Source: Rhizobium sp. Q54
GTDB lineage: Bacteria; Pseudomonadota; Alphaproteobacteria; UBA2966; CAIVPW01
DNA length: 33,652 nt
Assembly: GCA_945889645.1 (NCBI GenBank)
Contig: CAMDCA010000023.1
Span: 1 to 33,652, forward strand
Reading direction: 5' to 3'
The translations under genes were made by a program, and so were the position numbers. Shown here piece after piece: positions 24,493-32,316 of this stretch (the first letter of the stretch is position 1; each line of letters starts with the position of its first letter). The notes under the pieces were generated by a model. The model had not been told where the DNA came from. It saw only the letters and a program-made list of their open reading frames with translations, and made no database searches.

Positions 24493-26043
24493 CTACTTCG
24501 CCGCCCCCGTCTCCTCGGTGACGTAGCGCGGGAAGATGCCCTCGGGCTTCGGCAACGTAACGCCCGAAACCAGTTGCGACGACCGCGCAGCGAACGTCCT
24601 CTGGTCGGCTGGCACGACGAGCTGGTCGAGGATACGGCCTGCCGAGTCGGGGATGAAGGCCTGCAACAGCAGCGCGATCTGCCGCACCGTCTCGGCCAGG
24701 ACATAGAGCACCGTTCCGGCGCGCACGGCGTCGGTCTTGCGCACGGTCCAGGGCTTCTCCGAATCGACGTACCGGTTGGCGTCGCTGACCACGCGCCAGA
24801 TCTCCTGCAGCGCGTCGTTGAGGGCCTGGCGCGAGACCGACGCCGCAACCGTCTGGTGCAACATCGATGCCTGTTCCAACAGCGTCTTGTCGCGATCCGA
24901 TAGGTGCTCCGGCTTCGGCAACACGCCGGCGAAGTAGCTCTGGATCATGCTCAACGAGCGCTGGCATAGATTGCCCAGGTCGTTGGCAAGGTCGCTGTTG
25001 ATGCGCTGGATCATCGCCGCCTGCGAGAAGTCCCCGTCGTTGCCGAACGGCACCTCGCGCAGCAGGAAGTAGCGGAGCGCGTCGAGGCCGAAGCGGTCGA
25101 CGAGCACATTCGGGTCGATGGCATTGCCGAGCGACTTCGACATCTTCTCGCCTTCGACGGTCCACCAGCCATGGGCGAACACGCGGCGCGGCGGCTCGAG
25201 GCCGGCGGCCATGAGGAAGGCCGGCCAGTAGACGGCGTGGAAGCGCACGATGTCCTTGCCGACGACGTGCACGTCGGCCGGCCAGAAACGTTTGAACGTG
25301 GGGCTGTCGGTGTCCGGGTAGCCGATTGCGGTCAGGTAGTTGGCGAGCACATCGAGCCACACGTACATGATGTGCTCGGGCGCGCCCGGGACCGGAATGC
25401 CCCACTTGAAGCTGGTGCGAGAGATGGACAGGTCGCGCAGGCCGCCGGAAATGAAGCTGACGATTTCGTTGCGTCGCGAGTCGGGCTGGATAGCGAGCGG
25501 ATTCTGCTCGTAGTAGCGCAGCAACGGTTCCTGCCACGCCGACAGCTTGAAGAAGTAGCTGGGCTCCTTGACCCACTCGACGTCGGCGCCGGTCGGCGCG
25601 CGTTTCTTGCCACCGGGTCCGGGCACGAGCTCTTCTTCGGCGAAGAATGCTTCATCGCGCACCGAGTACCAGCCCTCGTAGGCGCCGAGGTAGATGTTGC
25701 CGCTGGCCTCAATCGCCTTCCACAGTGCCTGGCTCGCCTTGATGTGGCGCGGCTCGGTGGTGCGGATGAAGTCGTCGTGCGAGTACTTCATCCGTTGCGC
25801 GAGACTGCGGAAGTTCTGCGACACCTTGTCGGTGAATGCTTGCGGCGCCACGCCGGCGTTGGCGGCGGCCTTTTCGACCTTCTGGCCGTGCTCGTCCGTG
25901 CCGGTGAGGAACATCACCTCGCGGCCGTCGAGGCGCATGAAGCGGGCGATGACGTCGCACGCCAGCGTCGTGTAGGCGTGCCCGATATGGGGCGCGTCGT
26001 TGACGTAGTAGATCGGCGTGGTGATGTAATAGCGGTTGTTCAT
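24493..26043 (-). CDS. metG: Methionyl-tRNA synthetase
   Basis: 516 residues. HIGH motif as PHIGHAYTT (residues about 18-26) and KMSKS as EKMSKSLGNAID (about 325-336), with DEHGQKVEKAA and the anticodon-binding helical domain after 380. There are no zinc-knuckle cysteines and no C-terminal EMAP/tRNA-binding domain, so it is the short MetG form common in alphaproteobacteria. It charges tRNA-Met and initiator tRNA in the cytoplasm. ATG 26043 has AGGGAA upstream. The leader holds overlapping hairpins (see 26065-26098). Confidence 0.97.
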   Translation of the reverse strand: MNNRYYITTPIYYVNDAPHIGHAYTTLACDVIARFMRLDGREVMFLTGTDEHGQKVEKAAANAGVAPQAFTDKVSQNFRSLAQRMKYSHDDFIRTTEPRHIKASQALWKAIEASGNIYLGAYEGWYSVRDEAFFAEEELVPGPGGKKRAPTGADVEWVKEPSYFFKLSAWQEPLLRYYEQNPLAIQPDSRRNEIVSFISGGLRDLSISRTSFKWGIPVPGAPEHIMYVWLDVLANYLTAIGYPDTDSPTFKRFWPADVHVVGKDIVRFHAVYWPAFLMAAGLEPPRRVFAHGWWTVEGEKMSKSLGNAIDPNVLVDRFGLDALRYFLLREVPFGNDGDFSQAAMIQRINSDLANDLGNLCQRSLSMIQSYFAGVLPKPEHLSDRDKTLLEQASMLHQTVAASVSRQALNDALQEIWRVVSDANRYVDSEKPWTVRKTDAVRAGTVLYVLAETVRQIALLLQAFIPDSAGRILDQLVVPADQRTFAARSSQLVSGVTLPKPEGIFPRYVTEETGAAK

Positions 26044-26064
26044 CTTGTTCCCTGCGCGCGCCGT

Positions 26065-26098
26065 CACGCCGAAGGCGTGCCGTGCACGCCTAGCGTGC
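26065..26098 (-). promoter_or_regulatory. Overlapping hairpins in the metG leader
   Basis: Four short segments, CACGCC, GGCGTGC, GCACGCC and GCGTGC, can pair 1:2 (loop GAA), 2:3 (loop CGT) or 3:4, giving mutually exclusive hairpins of 6-7 bp, about 22 nt upstream of the metG start. This is an attenuator-like layout, but there is no U-run and no leader peptide was found. It may be only GC-rich coincidence. Confidence 0.3.
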
Positions 26099-26149
26099 CC
26101 CCCGCACGACGCTTGCAACACCCGCGCGCCGGGTCCCTGGTTCCTGTTG

Positions 26150-27253
26150 TTAGCCTCGGGCGGCGCGGCCGAGCGTCGACAGGACGACCAACCCAAGCTG
26201 CTTGCGTTCGAGGTTGAGGGCAATCCCCCGCGCGAGGAGGAGAGAAACCTTTTCCCATACGCGTACCCAATGATCAAGGTTGCCCGGCCCGACAAGGCGG
26301 CTCAGCACCTCGACTTCGCCGGGGACCACCTCGTGGTCGGGGTGGAAGCCGGCGCCGGCGCGGATGGCGCGGATGAGGCCCCACTCCGGCAGAGTCGCTA
26401 CGGCGCGGAAGCCGCGTCCGAGTTCGCGTCGCGCCAAACGGTCGGCGATCTTGTGCATCAGCGGCACGTCCATCTTGGGCAGCGCACCAAGCCAGTCCAG
26501 CAGGTCACGATAGAAGCCAACGCCGTCGGCCTGGGCGAGCGCGATGGCGCGACCGGGACTGCCTTCGGCCATCGCCATCAAAGCGCCCACGTCGTCGACG
26601 GCGAGTTCAGGCCACTGCAGCGACAGGACGCGGGCGACGTCGCCCGGCCCCAGCGGCTTCATGCGCAGGATGCGGCAGCGCGAGCGGATGGTCGGCAGTA
26701 CGAAGGCCGGCCGGTGCGCGACGAGCAAGACGAGGCCCTTCTCGGGCGGTTCCTCGACCACCTTGAGGAGCGCGTTGGCCGACTCCTCGTTGAGTTCATC
26801 GGCGGCGTCGATGATGGCGACGCGCCAGCCGCCTTCCGCCGATGTGTGGGCGAAGAACGTCACCGCGGCGCGGGCGTCGCCGACGACGATCTGCTCGCGC
26901 GCGACGCCTTTGTCGGTGACGCCGGTCTCGACGGTGCACAGGTCGGAGTGGGCCTGCCCGGCGACGCGGCGAAAAACCAGATGGTCGGCCGCTACTTCGG
27001 CCGGAAGCTCGGCGCTGCCGCCGCCACCGAACAGCGCGCCGCCGTTGGTGCTGGCCAGAACGGCGCGGGCGAATCGGTAGGCCAGAGTCGACTTGCCGAT
27101 GCCACGCGGGCCAGCCAGCAGCCAGGCATGGGGCATGCGGCCGCTGTCCCAGGCACGGCGCAACTCGGCCTCGGCCGCGTCCTGGCCCAGCAGGATGCTG
27201 GTATGGCGCGGGTGGAAATCGAGGTCGTCTTCGGGCGCGGTAGAACTAGCCAA
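26150..27253 (-). CDS. holB: DNA polymerase III delta' subunit
   Basis: 367 residues. The start is given as TTG 27253, as no better start precedes the PRHTSILLGQDAAEAELRRA opening; there is no clear ribosome site. The clamp-loader AAA+ fold shows WLLAGPRGIGKSTLAYRFAR (Walker A, about residues 45-64), IIDAADELNEESANALLKVV and the SRC-like RSRCRILRMKPL. The usual four-Cys zinc module of delta' is not seen, as is common in alphaproteobacterial forms. Delta' opens the beta clamp with delta and tau/gamma. The gene follows tmk in many relatives; here dusB and a cyclophilin lie between. Confidence 0.92.
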   Translation of the reverse strand: MASSTAPEDDLDFHPRHTSILLGQDAAEAELRRAWDSGRMPHAWLLAGPRGIGKSTLAYRFARAVLASTNGGALFGGGGSAELPAEVAADHLVFRRVAGQAHSDLCTVETGVTDKGVAREQIVVGDARAAVTFFAHTSAEGGWRVAIIDAADELNEESANALLKVVEEPPEKGLVLLVAHRPAFVLPTIRSRCRILRMKPLGPGDVARVLSLQWPELAVDDVGALMAMAEGSPGRAIALAQADGVGFYRDLLDWLGALPKMDVPLMHKIADRLARRELGRGFRAVATLPEWGLIRAIRAGAGFHPDHEVVPGEVEVLSRLVGPGNLDHWVRVWEKVSLLLARGIALNLERKQLGLVVLSTLGRAARG

Positions 27254-27308
27254 GGCGGGACATCAACGGACGCAGGCTTGCCATGATTGGCGGGCAGGAT
27301 ATCGCACC

Positions 27309-27596
27309 ATGAGGCAGTATTTTTCGATTTGTGCAGGGCTCTTCGCCCTCTTCCTGGCGGCCGGCGCCGTGGCTGCGATCACTGCCAACAGCATGGCAAT
27401 GAGCTGTGTCTTCGCAGCATTGCGGGCCGGCGGCATCCCGGAGCGCGCGCTGCAGACATCGGACTTCTCGGTGCAGCCGGTCTACGCCCAGCAGCGCCAG
27501 GACCAAGGCAACGAAGCGGCGCGCATCGCCGGGTATCGCGTCAGCAACAAAATGCAGGTGCTGGTGGACGACCTCTCCGCACGGCCGGCACGGTGA
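27309..27596 (+). pseudogene. SIMPL-domain (DUF541) protein remnant
   Basis: 95 residues from ATG 27309. A signal-like start (YFSICAGLFALFLAAGAVAA) runs straight into ANSMAMSCVFAALRAGGIPE, ALQTSDFSVQPVYAQQ and IAGYRVSNKMQVLVDDLS, the middle of a SIMPL domain. Family members are about 230 residues, with an N-terminal strand block after the signal peptide (missing here) and a second half after the VxVxDL strand (also missing). Internal deletion plus early stop makes a non-functional remnant. It is opposite in strand to the housekeeping array and convergent with the cyclophilin gene. Confidence 0.7.
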
Positions 27597-27620
27597 CTGA
27601 GCTGTTATGGTGATGATCGG

Positions 27621-27646
27621 AGTCGGGCCGCAATCGCGGCCCGACT
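27621..27646. terminator. Hairpin between the SIMPL remnant and the cyclophilin gene
   Basis: AGTCGGGCCGC-AATC-GCGGCCCGACT, a perfect 11-bp stem with a four-base loop, between convergent genes. It is T-poor, so termination may be weak or Rho-assisted. Confidence 0.6.
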
Positions 27647-27712
27647 TGATCTACGTGACGATCCTGGTGTTCTACTCGCGGGCCTTGCGGCGGCGATGCG
27701 GCGGCGCTCGGC

Positions 27713-28351
27713 CTAGCGCGCGGCGGCCGGAGCGGCGGACTTCATCCGCATGGTGATGATGGTGTCCGGGTTGACGACCTCGCCGTTGCGGTTGGGGTCG
27801 CCCTTCTTGATCTTGTCGACGAGATCCATGCCCTTGGTCACGCGACCCCAGGCAGTGTAGTTGCGGTCGAGGAAGGTCGAGTCCTTCGTGACGATGAAGA
27901 ACTGGCTGTCGGCGCTGTTCGGGCTCTGTGCGCGGGCCATTGAGACGATGCCGCGGACGTGCGGCTCGTTGGAGAACTCGGCGTTGATGTTCTTGCCCGA
28001 GCCGCCGGTGCCGTTGCCCAGCGGATCGCCGGTTTGCACCATGAATCCCTCGATGACGCGGTGGAATTTCAGTCCGTCGTAGAACTTCTGGTTCACCAGC
28101 TCCTTGATGCGCGCGACGTGGGTAGGCGCCAGGTTCGGCAGCATCTCGATCTCGACGATGCCGTCCTTGAGTTCGAGCAGGACGAAGTTCTCGTCGCCTG
28201 CCGCGGGTGTCGGCGCGGGACGAACGGCGGGTGCAGCGGTTTGTTGCGGCGTGGGCGGAGTGCTCACAGGAGGCTTCGGAGTCATGAAGATTGCGATCAG
28301 GACTGCGGCGGCAACTGCCACCGCGACAACGACGTAACTGATGTATCGCAC
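27713..28351 (-). CDS. Peptidyl-prolyl cis-trans isomerase, cyclophilin type
   Basis: 212 residues from GTG 28351, with GGAGGAG upstream. An N-terminal helix (YVVVAVAVAAAVLIAIFM) and a Pro/Ala/Thr-rich linker (to about residue 52) precede the cyclophilin fold: FHRVIEGFMVQTGDPLGNGT, MARAQSPNSADSQFFIV, YTAWGRVTKGMDLVDKIKKG. The helix is likely an uncleaved anchor, putting the catalytic domain in the periplasm. Catalytic Arg is in FHRVI; the Gln/Phe pair is in SQFFIV. It assists proline isomerisation in exported proteins. It follows dusB by 53 bp on the same strand. Confidence 0.92.
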   Translation of the reverse strand: MRYISYVVVAVAVAAAVLIAIFMTPKPPVSTPPTPQQTAAPAVRPAPTPAAGDENFVLLELKDGIVEIEMLPNLAPTHVARIKELVNQKFYDGLKFHRVIEGFMVQTGDPLGNGTGGSGKNINAEFSNEPHVRGIVSMARAQSPNSADSQFFIVTKDSTFLDRNYTAWGRVTKGMDLVDKIKKGDPNRNGEVVNPDTIITMRMKSAAPAAAR

Positions 28352-28404
28352 CGGAACTCCTCCTGGCTAGCGCTTACCGCCCGCCGACATGGATCTTTTC
28401 TTCG

Positions 28405-29421
28405 CTATCGCGCGACTACAGCCGACGCCACAACGGGCTCTGCGAGCCACAAACGGGTCAGGGCGTCTTCAACCGTCGCCGGATCGGCGATCTGGCACAA
28501 ACGCGACTTGGCTGCCCGCCGTTCCTCGGGGCCAAGCGGCCACGGGGCACTCTCGACGTACCAGCCAAGGTGCTTGCGAAACGTCTTGAGCCCGAGCGCG
28601 TCGCCGTAGAACCGTAGCGTCTCCCGGAAGTGATCTAGAGCGATGCCGAGGCGGGACGCAAGACCCGGTTCCTCGGGTCCCTCGCCGCCACTCAGGCCAC
28701 GGTCGATTGCCGCCGCCACCCACGGGCGCCCGTAGGAGCCGCGGCCGATCATGACGCCGTCGGCGCCAGACTGAGCCAAGGCGCTGCGTGCCGAGGCGAG
28801 GTCGGTGATGTCGCCGTTGACGATGACCGGCAGCCGGGTGGCCGCCTTGACCGCCGCCACGGCGCGCCAGTCGGCAGCGCCGCTGTAGAACTGTTGGCGC
28901 GTACGCCCGTGCACCGTGATGGCTTGGATCCCTGCCCGTTCGGCCCGAGAGGCGAGTTCGGGTGCGTTGCGGCTGTGGTCGTCCCAGCCGAGGCGCATCT
29001 TGAGGGTGACCGGAACTGTGGTGGCGCCGACCGCGGCATCGATCAGGCGCTCGGCCTGGTCGAGGTCGCGCATCAGGGCCGAGCCGGACAGCCCGCCCGT
29101 CACTTCCTTGCATGGGCAGCCCATGTTGAGGTCGATGATGTCGGCTCCGGCGGCAGTCGCCAGCCTGGAGCCTTCGGACAGCCAGCGCGCCTCGCGCCCG
29201 ACCAACTGGATCACCATGAGGGGCAGCCCCTCGCCCACCGCCGCGCGGCGCACGACGTCGGGGCGGCCGCGCGCGAACTCGTCGCACGCCACCATCTCGG
29301 TCGCGACGTAGCATGCACCGAGGCGCGCAGCGACGCGCCGGAACGGCAGGTCGGAGACGCCGGTCATGGGCGCGTTGAGCACGCGGCCCGCCAGAGTGAT
29401 GTTGCCGATGCGCAGGGTCAT
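28405..29421 (-). CDS. dusB: tRNA-dihydrouridine synthase DusB
   Basis: 338 residues. It shows the FMN barrel of Dus proteins: NAPMTGVSDLPFRRVAAR, IDLNMGCPCKEVTGGLSGSA with catalytic Cys in GCPC, VTLKMRLGWDD, ITVHGRTRQQFYSGAADW and VNGDITDLASAR, GADGVMIGRGSYGRPWV. DusB reduces uridines in the D-loop of tRNA with NADPH. In other alphaproteobacteria dusB heads the ntrBC operon; here it is placed after tmk with 20 bp between. The variant GCPCKEVTGGLSGSALM is close to the DusB consensus. Confidence 0.93.
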   Translation of the reverse strand: MTLRIGNITLAGRVLNAPMTGVSDLPFRRVAARLGACYVATEMVACDEFARGRPDVVRRAAVGEGLPLMVIQLVGREARWLSEGSRLATAAGADIIDLNMGCPCKEVTGGLSGSALMRDLDQAERLIDAAVGATTVPVTLKMRLGWDDHSRNAPELASRAERAGIQAITVHGRTRQQFYSGAADWRAVAAVKAATRLPVIVNGDITDLASARSALAQSGADGVMIGRGSYGRPWVAAAIDRGLSGGEGPEEPGLASRLGIALDHFRETLRFYGDALGLKTFRKHLGWYVESAPWPLGPEERRAAKSRLCQIADPATVEDALTRLWLAEPVVASAVVAR

Positions 29422-29441
29422 GCAGTGCGTCGCGGCGGACC

Positions 29442-30056
29442 TTACAGTAAGCGGCGGTCTACCGCGGCCAGGATTGCGCCGGATACGGCCACGATGGAAT
29501 GGGTAGCATCGATGACGACGCAGCGCTTGGGCGCACGGCGGGCGATGTCGAGGAAGGCATCACGGACCTGCTGGTGGAAGGCGACGCCCATGCGGGCATA
29601 GCGGCCCTTGTTGCGCTCGCGCTGCAGGCCGGTCTCGACCGGAAGGTCGAGAACCAACGTGAGGTCGGGGCGCAGGTCGCCAAGCACGGCCTTCTCCAAT
29701 GCCTCGACGGCGGGGCGGCCTAGACCTTGGGCGTAGCCTTGGTAGGCCATGGTCGAGTCCGTGAAGCGGTCGCAGATCACCCAGGTGCCGGCATCAAGCG
29801 CCGGCTGAATGGTGCGCACGACGTGCTCGCGCCGCGCGGCGAAATGCAGGAGCGCTTCCGCAAGCGGATCCCAGCGGCCTGTCTCGCCCGCGACCAGCAG
29901 TTGGCGAATCTCTTCGGCGCCGGGCGCGCCGCCGGGTTCACGCGTGGTGATGGATGCAATGCCGCGTGCGGTGAGCGTGTCGCACAGGCGACCTGCTTGG
30001 GTGGTTTTGCCCCCGCCTTCGCCGCCTTCGAGTGTGATGAAGCGGCCGCGACTCAA
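29442..30056 (-). CDS. tmk: Thymidylate kinase
   Basis: 204 residues. P-loop LEGGEGGGKTTQAGRLCD (about 8-25), the TMP-binding TTREPGGAPGAEEIR, VICDRFTDSTMAYQGYAQG with DRF, and NKGRYARMG lid. It phosphorylates dTMP to dTDP. The start is TTG 30056 with a G-rich ribosome site (GGGGGGA). It follows the carboxypeptidase gene by about 46 bp, which hold a GC-rich palindrome, and precedes dusB. The dac-tmk-holB order is typical of alphaproteobacteria. Confidence 0.96.
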   Translation of the reverse strand: MSRGRFITLEGGEGGGKTTQAGRLCDTLTARGIASITTREPGGAPGAEEIRQLLVAGETGRWDPLAEALLHFAARREHVVRTIQPALDAGTWVICDRFTDSTMAYQGYAQGLGRPAVEALEKAVLGDLRPDLTLVLDLPVETGLQRERNKGRYARMGVAFHQQVRDAFLDIARRAPKRCVVIDATHSIVAVSGAILAAVDRRLL

Positions 30057-30074
30057 GAGGTCCCCCCACCCCTG

Positions 30075-30097
30075 CCCTCCCCCTCACGGGGGAAGGG
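30075..30097. repeat. Short GC-rich palindrome between dac and tmk
   Basis: CCCT-CCCCC-TCAC-GGGGG-AAGGG, with a small bulge. Similar C/G-tract hairpins occur as intergenic repeats in GC-rich bacteria. It may be a REP-like element or an mRNA-processing hairpin; no second copy was found in this window. Confidence 0.4.
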
Positions 30098-30102
30098 AGG
30101 AA

Positions 30103-31263
30103 TCACTCGGGGCCCCAGACCAGATAGTTCACGGCGGCGCCGAGGCGGCCGAATAGGCCAAGCCGGTCAACGTCGGCGCCGGCGACCAGCGGCAACTGGA
30201 TGGGCTGCATGTCGGGCGCCTCGATGCGCAGGGTGGCGATCTGCTGGCCTTGCTTGATGCCGGCCGGAATCGGCCCGTCGTAGATCGCTTTCACCGTCAT
30301 CTGGCGCCGCGCGGTGCGGCTCATGGTGACGGTCAGGCCTTGTGGCACGATCAGCTGCACGGTGGGCCTTTGGCCGAGCCACACGGGCGCCTCGGCGACG
30401 ATGTCGCCCGGTTTGAAGAACTCGTAGTTGCCGAACTCGCGAAAGCCCCAATCCATCACGCGCTCGGTCTCGCGGGCCCGCTGGTCTTCGCTGGCCATCC
30501 CGGTGGCCACCAGCAGCAGGCGGCGGCCGTTGCGCACGGCGGTGCCAACCAAGCCGTAGCCGGCTTCCTCGCTGTGCCCTGTCTTGAGGCCGTCGGTGCC
30601 GGGATAGCTGAACAGCAGCGGATTGCGGTTGGGTTGCTGGATGGCGCTGTAGGTGAAGCTCTTCTCGCTGAAGATATCGTAGTACTGCGGGAAGTCGTGG
30701 ACGAGGTGCATGCCCAGGATGGCAAGGTCGCGCACCGTCATGACGTGGCCGTCCTCGGGCCACCCGCTGGAGTTCATGAAGACGCTGTTCGTCAGTCCAA
30801 GTTCGCGGGCACGGTCGGTCATGCGCTGTGCGAACGCCGCCTCGGTGCCGCCGAGGCCTTCCGCCACGACGATGCAGGCGTCGTTGCCCGACTGCACAAT
30901 GATGCCGCGTAGAAGGTCACGGATGGACACGCGGGTGCCGACGCGCACGAACATCTTCGAGCCGCCCATGCGCCAGGCCTTCTCGCTGACGGGGAACGTA
31001 TCGTCCATCGTCAGTTTCCCCTCGGCGAGGTTCTCGAACAGGATGTAAAGCAGCATCATCTTGCTCATCGAGGCCGGCGGAATGTGACTGTCCGGGTCTT
31101 TGGCGAAGAGAACCTGTCCGGTCGAGTACTCGATCAGGATGGCGCGTTGCGCCACGGTCTCGATCGTCGCCTGGGCGTTGGCGACGCCGGCCGAAATGGC
31201 CATCATCGCCACCACCGCCAGGGCGCGCAGTGCGTGATGCAGGGTGCGAGCGAAGTCCGGCAC
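30103..31263 (-). CDS. D-alanyl-D-alanine carboxypeptidase (PBP5/6-like)
   Basis: 386 residues from GTG 31263, with AGAGGAA in front. Signal peptide (MPDFARTLHHALRALAVVAM, cleavage near ANA-QA). The serine active-site motifs are present: PASMSKMMLLYILFE (SxxK), IVQSGNDACIVVAEG (SxN) and PGTDGLKTGHSEEAGY (KTG). A C-terminal beta domain (PVWLGQRPTVQLIVPQGLTV) and membrane-associating amphipathic end (GLFGRLGAAVNYLVWGPE) follow. It trims the terminal D-Ala of peptidoglycan stem peptides in the periplasm. It is preceded by rlpA and followed by tmk. Confidence 0.95.
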   Translation of the reverse strand: MPDFARTLHHALRALAVVAMMAISAGVANAQATIETVAQRAILIEYSTGQVLFAKDPDSHIPPASMSKMMLLYILFENLAEGKLTMDDTFPVSEKAWRMGGSKMFVRVGTRVSIRDLLRGIIVQSGNDACIVVAEGLGGTEAAFAQRMTDRARELGLTNSVFMNSSGWPEDGHVMTVRDLAILGMHLVHDFPQYYDIFSEKSFTYSAIQQPNRNPLLFSYPGTDGLKTGHSEEAGYGLVGTAVRNGRRLLLVATGMASEDQRARETERVMDWGFREFGNYEFFKPGDIVAEAPVWLGQRPTVQLIVPQGLTVTMSRTARRQMTVKAIYDGPIPAGIKQGQQIATLRIEAPDMQPIQLPLVAGADVDRLGLFGRLGAAVNYLVWGPE

Positions 31264-31322
31264 GGCTGGTTCCTCTCTGGTTCCCCTGGGGGACGTCGGC
31301 GGCGCCCGATGGCGCACGCCTA

Positions 31323-32276
31323 TCACTCGACTACGATTCGGGCTTCCGTGTGGCCGCGCGCGATGACCATGCCGAGCGTGCTTTCGGCGCGAGGCACGGA
31401 ATCCAGCGGCCCCAGGCGCACGCGGTAAAGCTGCCGGCCGTTGACGTCGACCGAAGAGATGGCCACGGGTCCAAGCGACGAAAGCGCCAGCCGCACATTG
31501 TTGGCGCTGTCGTACGACGCGAACGCCCCCGCCTGGACGTAGAGACGGTTGACGACCGGCACGCCGACCAGGGTTACCTCTGGCGGCATGGCGGCGTTGA
31601 CTACGCGAGGCAAGGGATTGAGCGGCACTTGGCGGGCGACCGGGACGCCTGTGACCGGCGCCAGAGCTTCGACGGCAACCGCCGGACGCGGCGCAGCCGC
31701 GATCTGGACCGGAGCCGGAGTCGTTGCGGTCCGCGGAACGGCGCCGCGGGCGGCGATCAGGTTCTCGGTGGGTGCCGAGACGGCTTCGACGCGCGTCAGC
31801 GCGGTGCCCTTCTCGACGAAGCCAAGCAACTGGGCCGCCTTGTTCGAAACGTCGATGATGCGGCCCTGCACGAACGGGCCACGGTCGTTGACCGTCAGGA
31901 TCACCGAGCGGCCGTTCTCGAGGTTGGTGACGCGCACGTAGCTCGGCATGGGCAGTGTCTGGTGCGCCGCCGTCATCGCGTTCATGTCGTAGATGTCGCC
32001 GTTGGCGGTGCGCTGGCCGTGGAACGGATTGCCGTACCACGATGCGATTCCGGACTCGTTGTAGACCGGATTCTCGCGCGGCTGGTAGGTGACGCCGTTT
32101 ACGACGTACGGGTTCCCTACCTTATAGGTGCCCCCGCTCGCGGGCGTCTGGGCCACCGGCGCCGGTTCGCGGCCGACCTGCTTCGCGCCGAAGACCGCGA
32201 GCTGGGTCTGGGCACAACTGGACAGGACTAGGCACGCGCCCATTGCGGAGAAGACGCGCATCCCCCTCCGCCGCAT
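31323..32276 (-). CDS. rlpA: RlpA-like septal ring lytic transglycosylase lipoprotein
   Basis: 317 residues. The lipobox LVLSSC (Cys about residue 21) marks a lipoprotein. The double-psi barrel is clear: GIASWYGNPFHGQRTANGD, TAAHQTLPMPSYVRVTNLE, ILTVNDRGPFVQGRIIDVS. A long Pro/Ala linker leads to a C-terminal SPOR domain (LYVQAGAFASYDSANNVRLA). RlpA cleaves naked glycan strands at the division septum; SPOR binds them. ATG 32276 was used; ATG 32261 (MRVFSAMG) is an alternative that lies too near a GGAGGGG. It lies 40 bp after mltB on the same strand. Confidence 0.94.
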   Translation of the reverse strand: MRRRGMRVFSAMGACLVLSSCAQTQLAVFGAKQVGREPAPVAQTPASGGTYKVGNPYVVNGVTYQPRENPVYNESGIASWYGNPFHGQRTANGDIYDMNAMTAAHQTLPMPSYVRVTNLENGRSVILTVNDRGPFVQGRIIDVSNKAAQLLGFVEKGTALTRVEAVSAPTENLIAARGAVPRTATTPAPVQIAAAPRPAVAVEALAPVTGVPVARQVPLNPLPRVVNAAMPPEVTLVGVPVVNRLYVQAGAFASYDSANNVRLALSSLGPVAISSVDVNGRQLYRVRLGPLDSVPRAESTLGMVIARGHTEARIVVE

Positions 32277-32316
32277 CTAGTAGGTACCCCCAGAACTCAC
32301 AACCGCATCTTGTATC

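Noticed and set aside
24479-25576. Second minus-strand frame overlapping metG
   Set aside because: Out-of-frame reading of metG with typical Arg/Ala/Gly composition.
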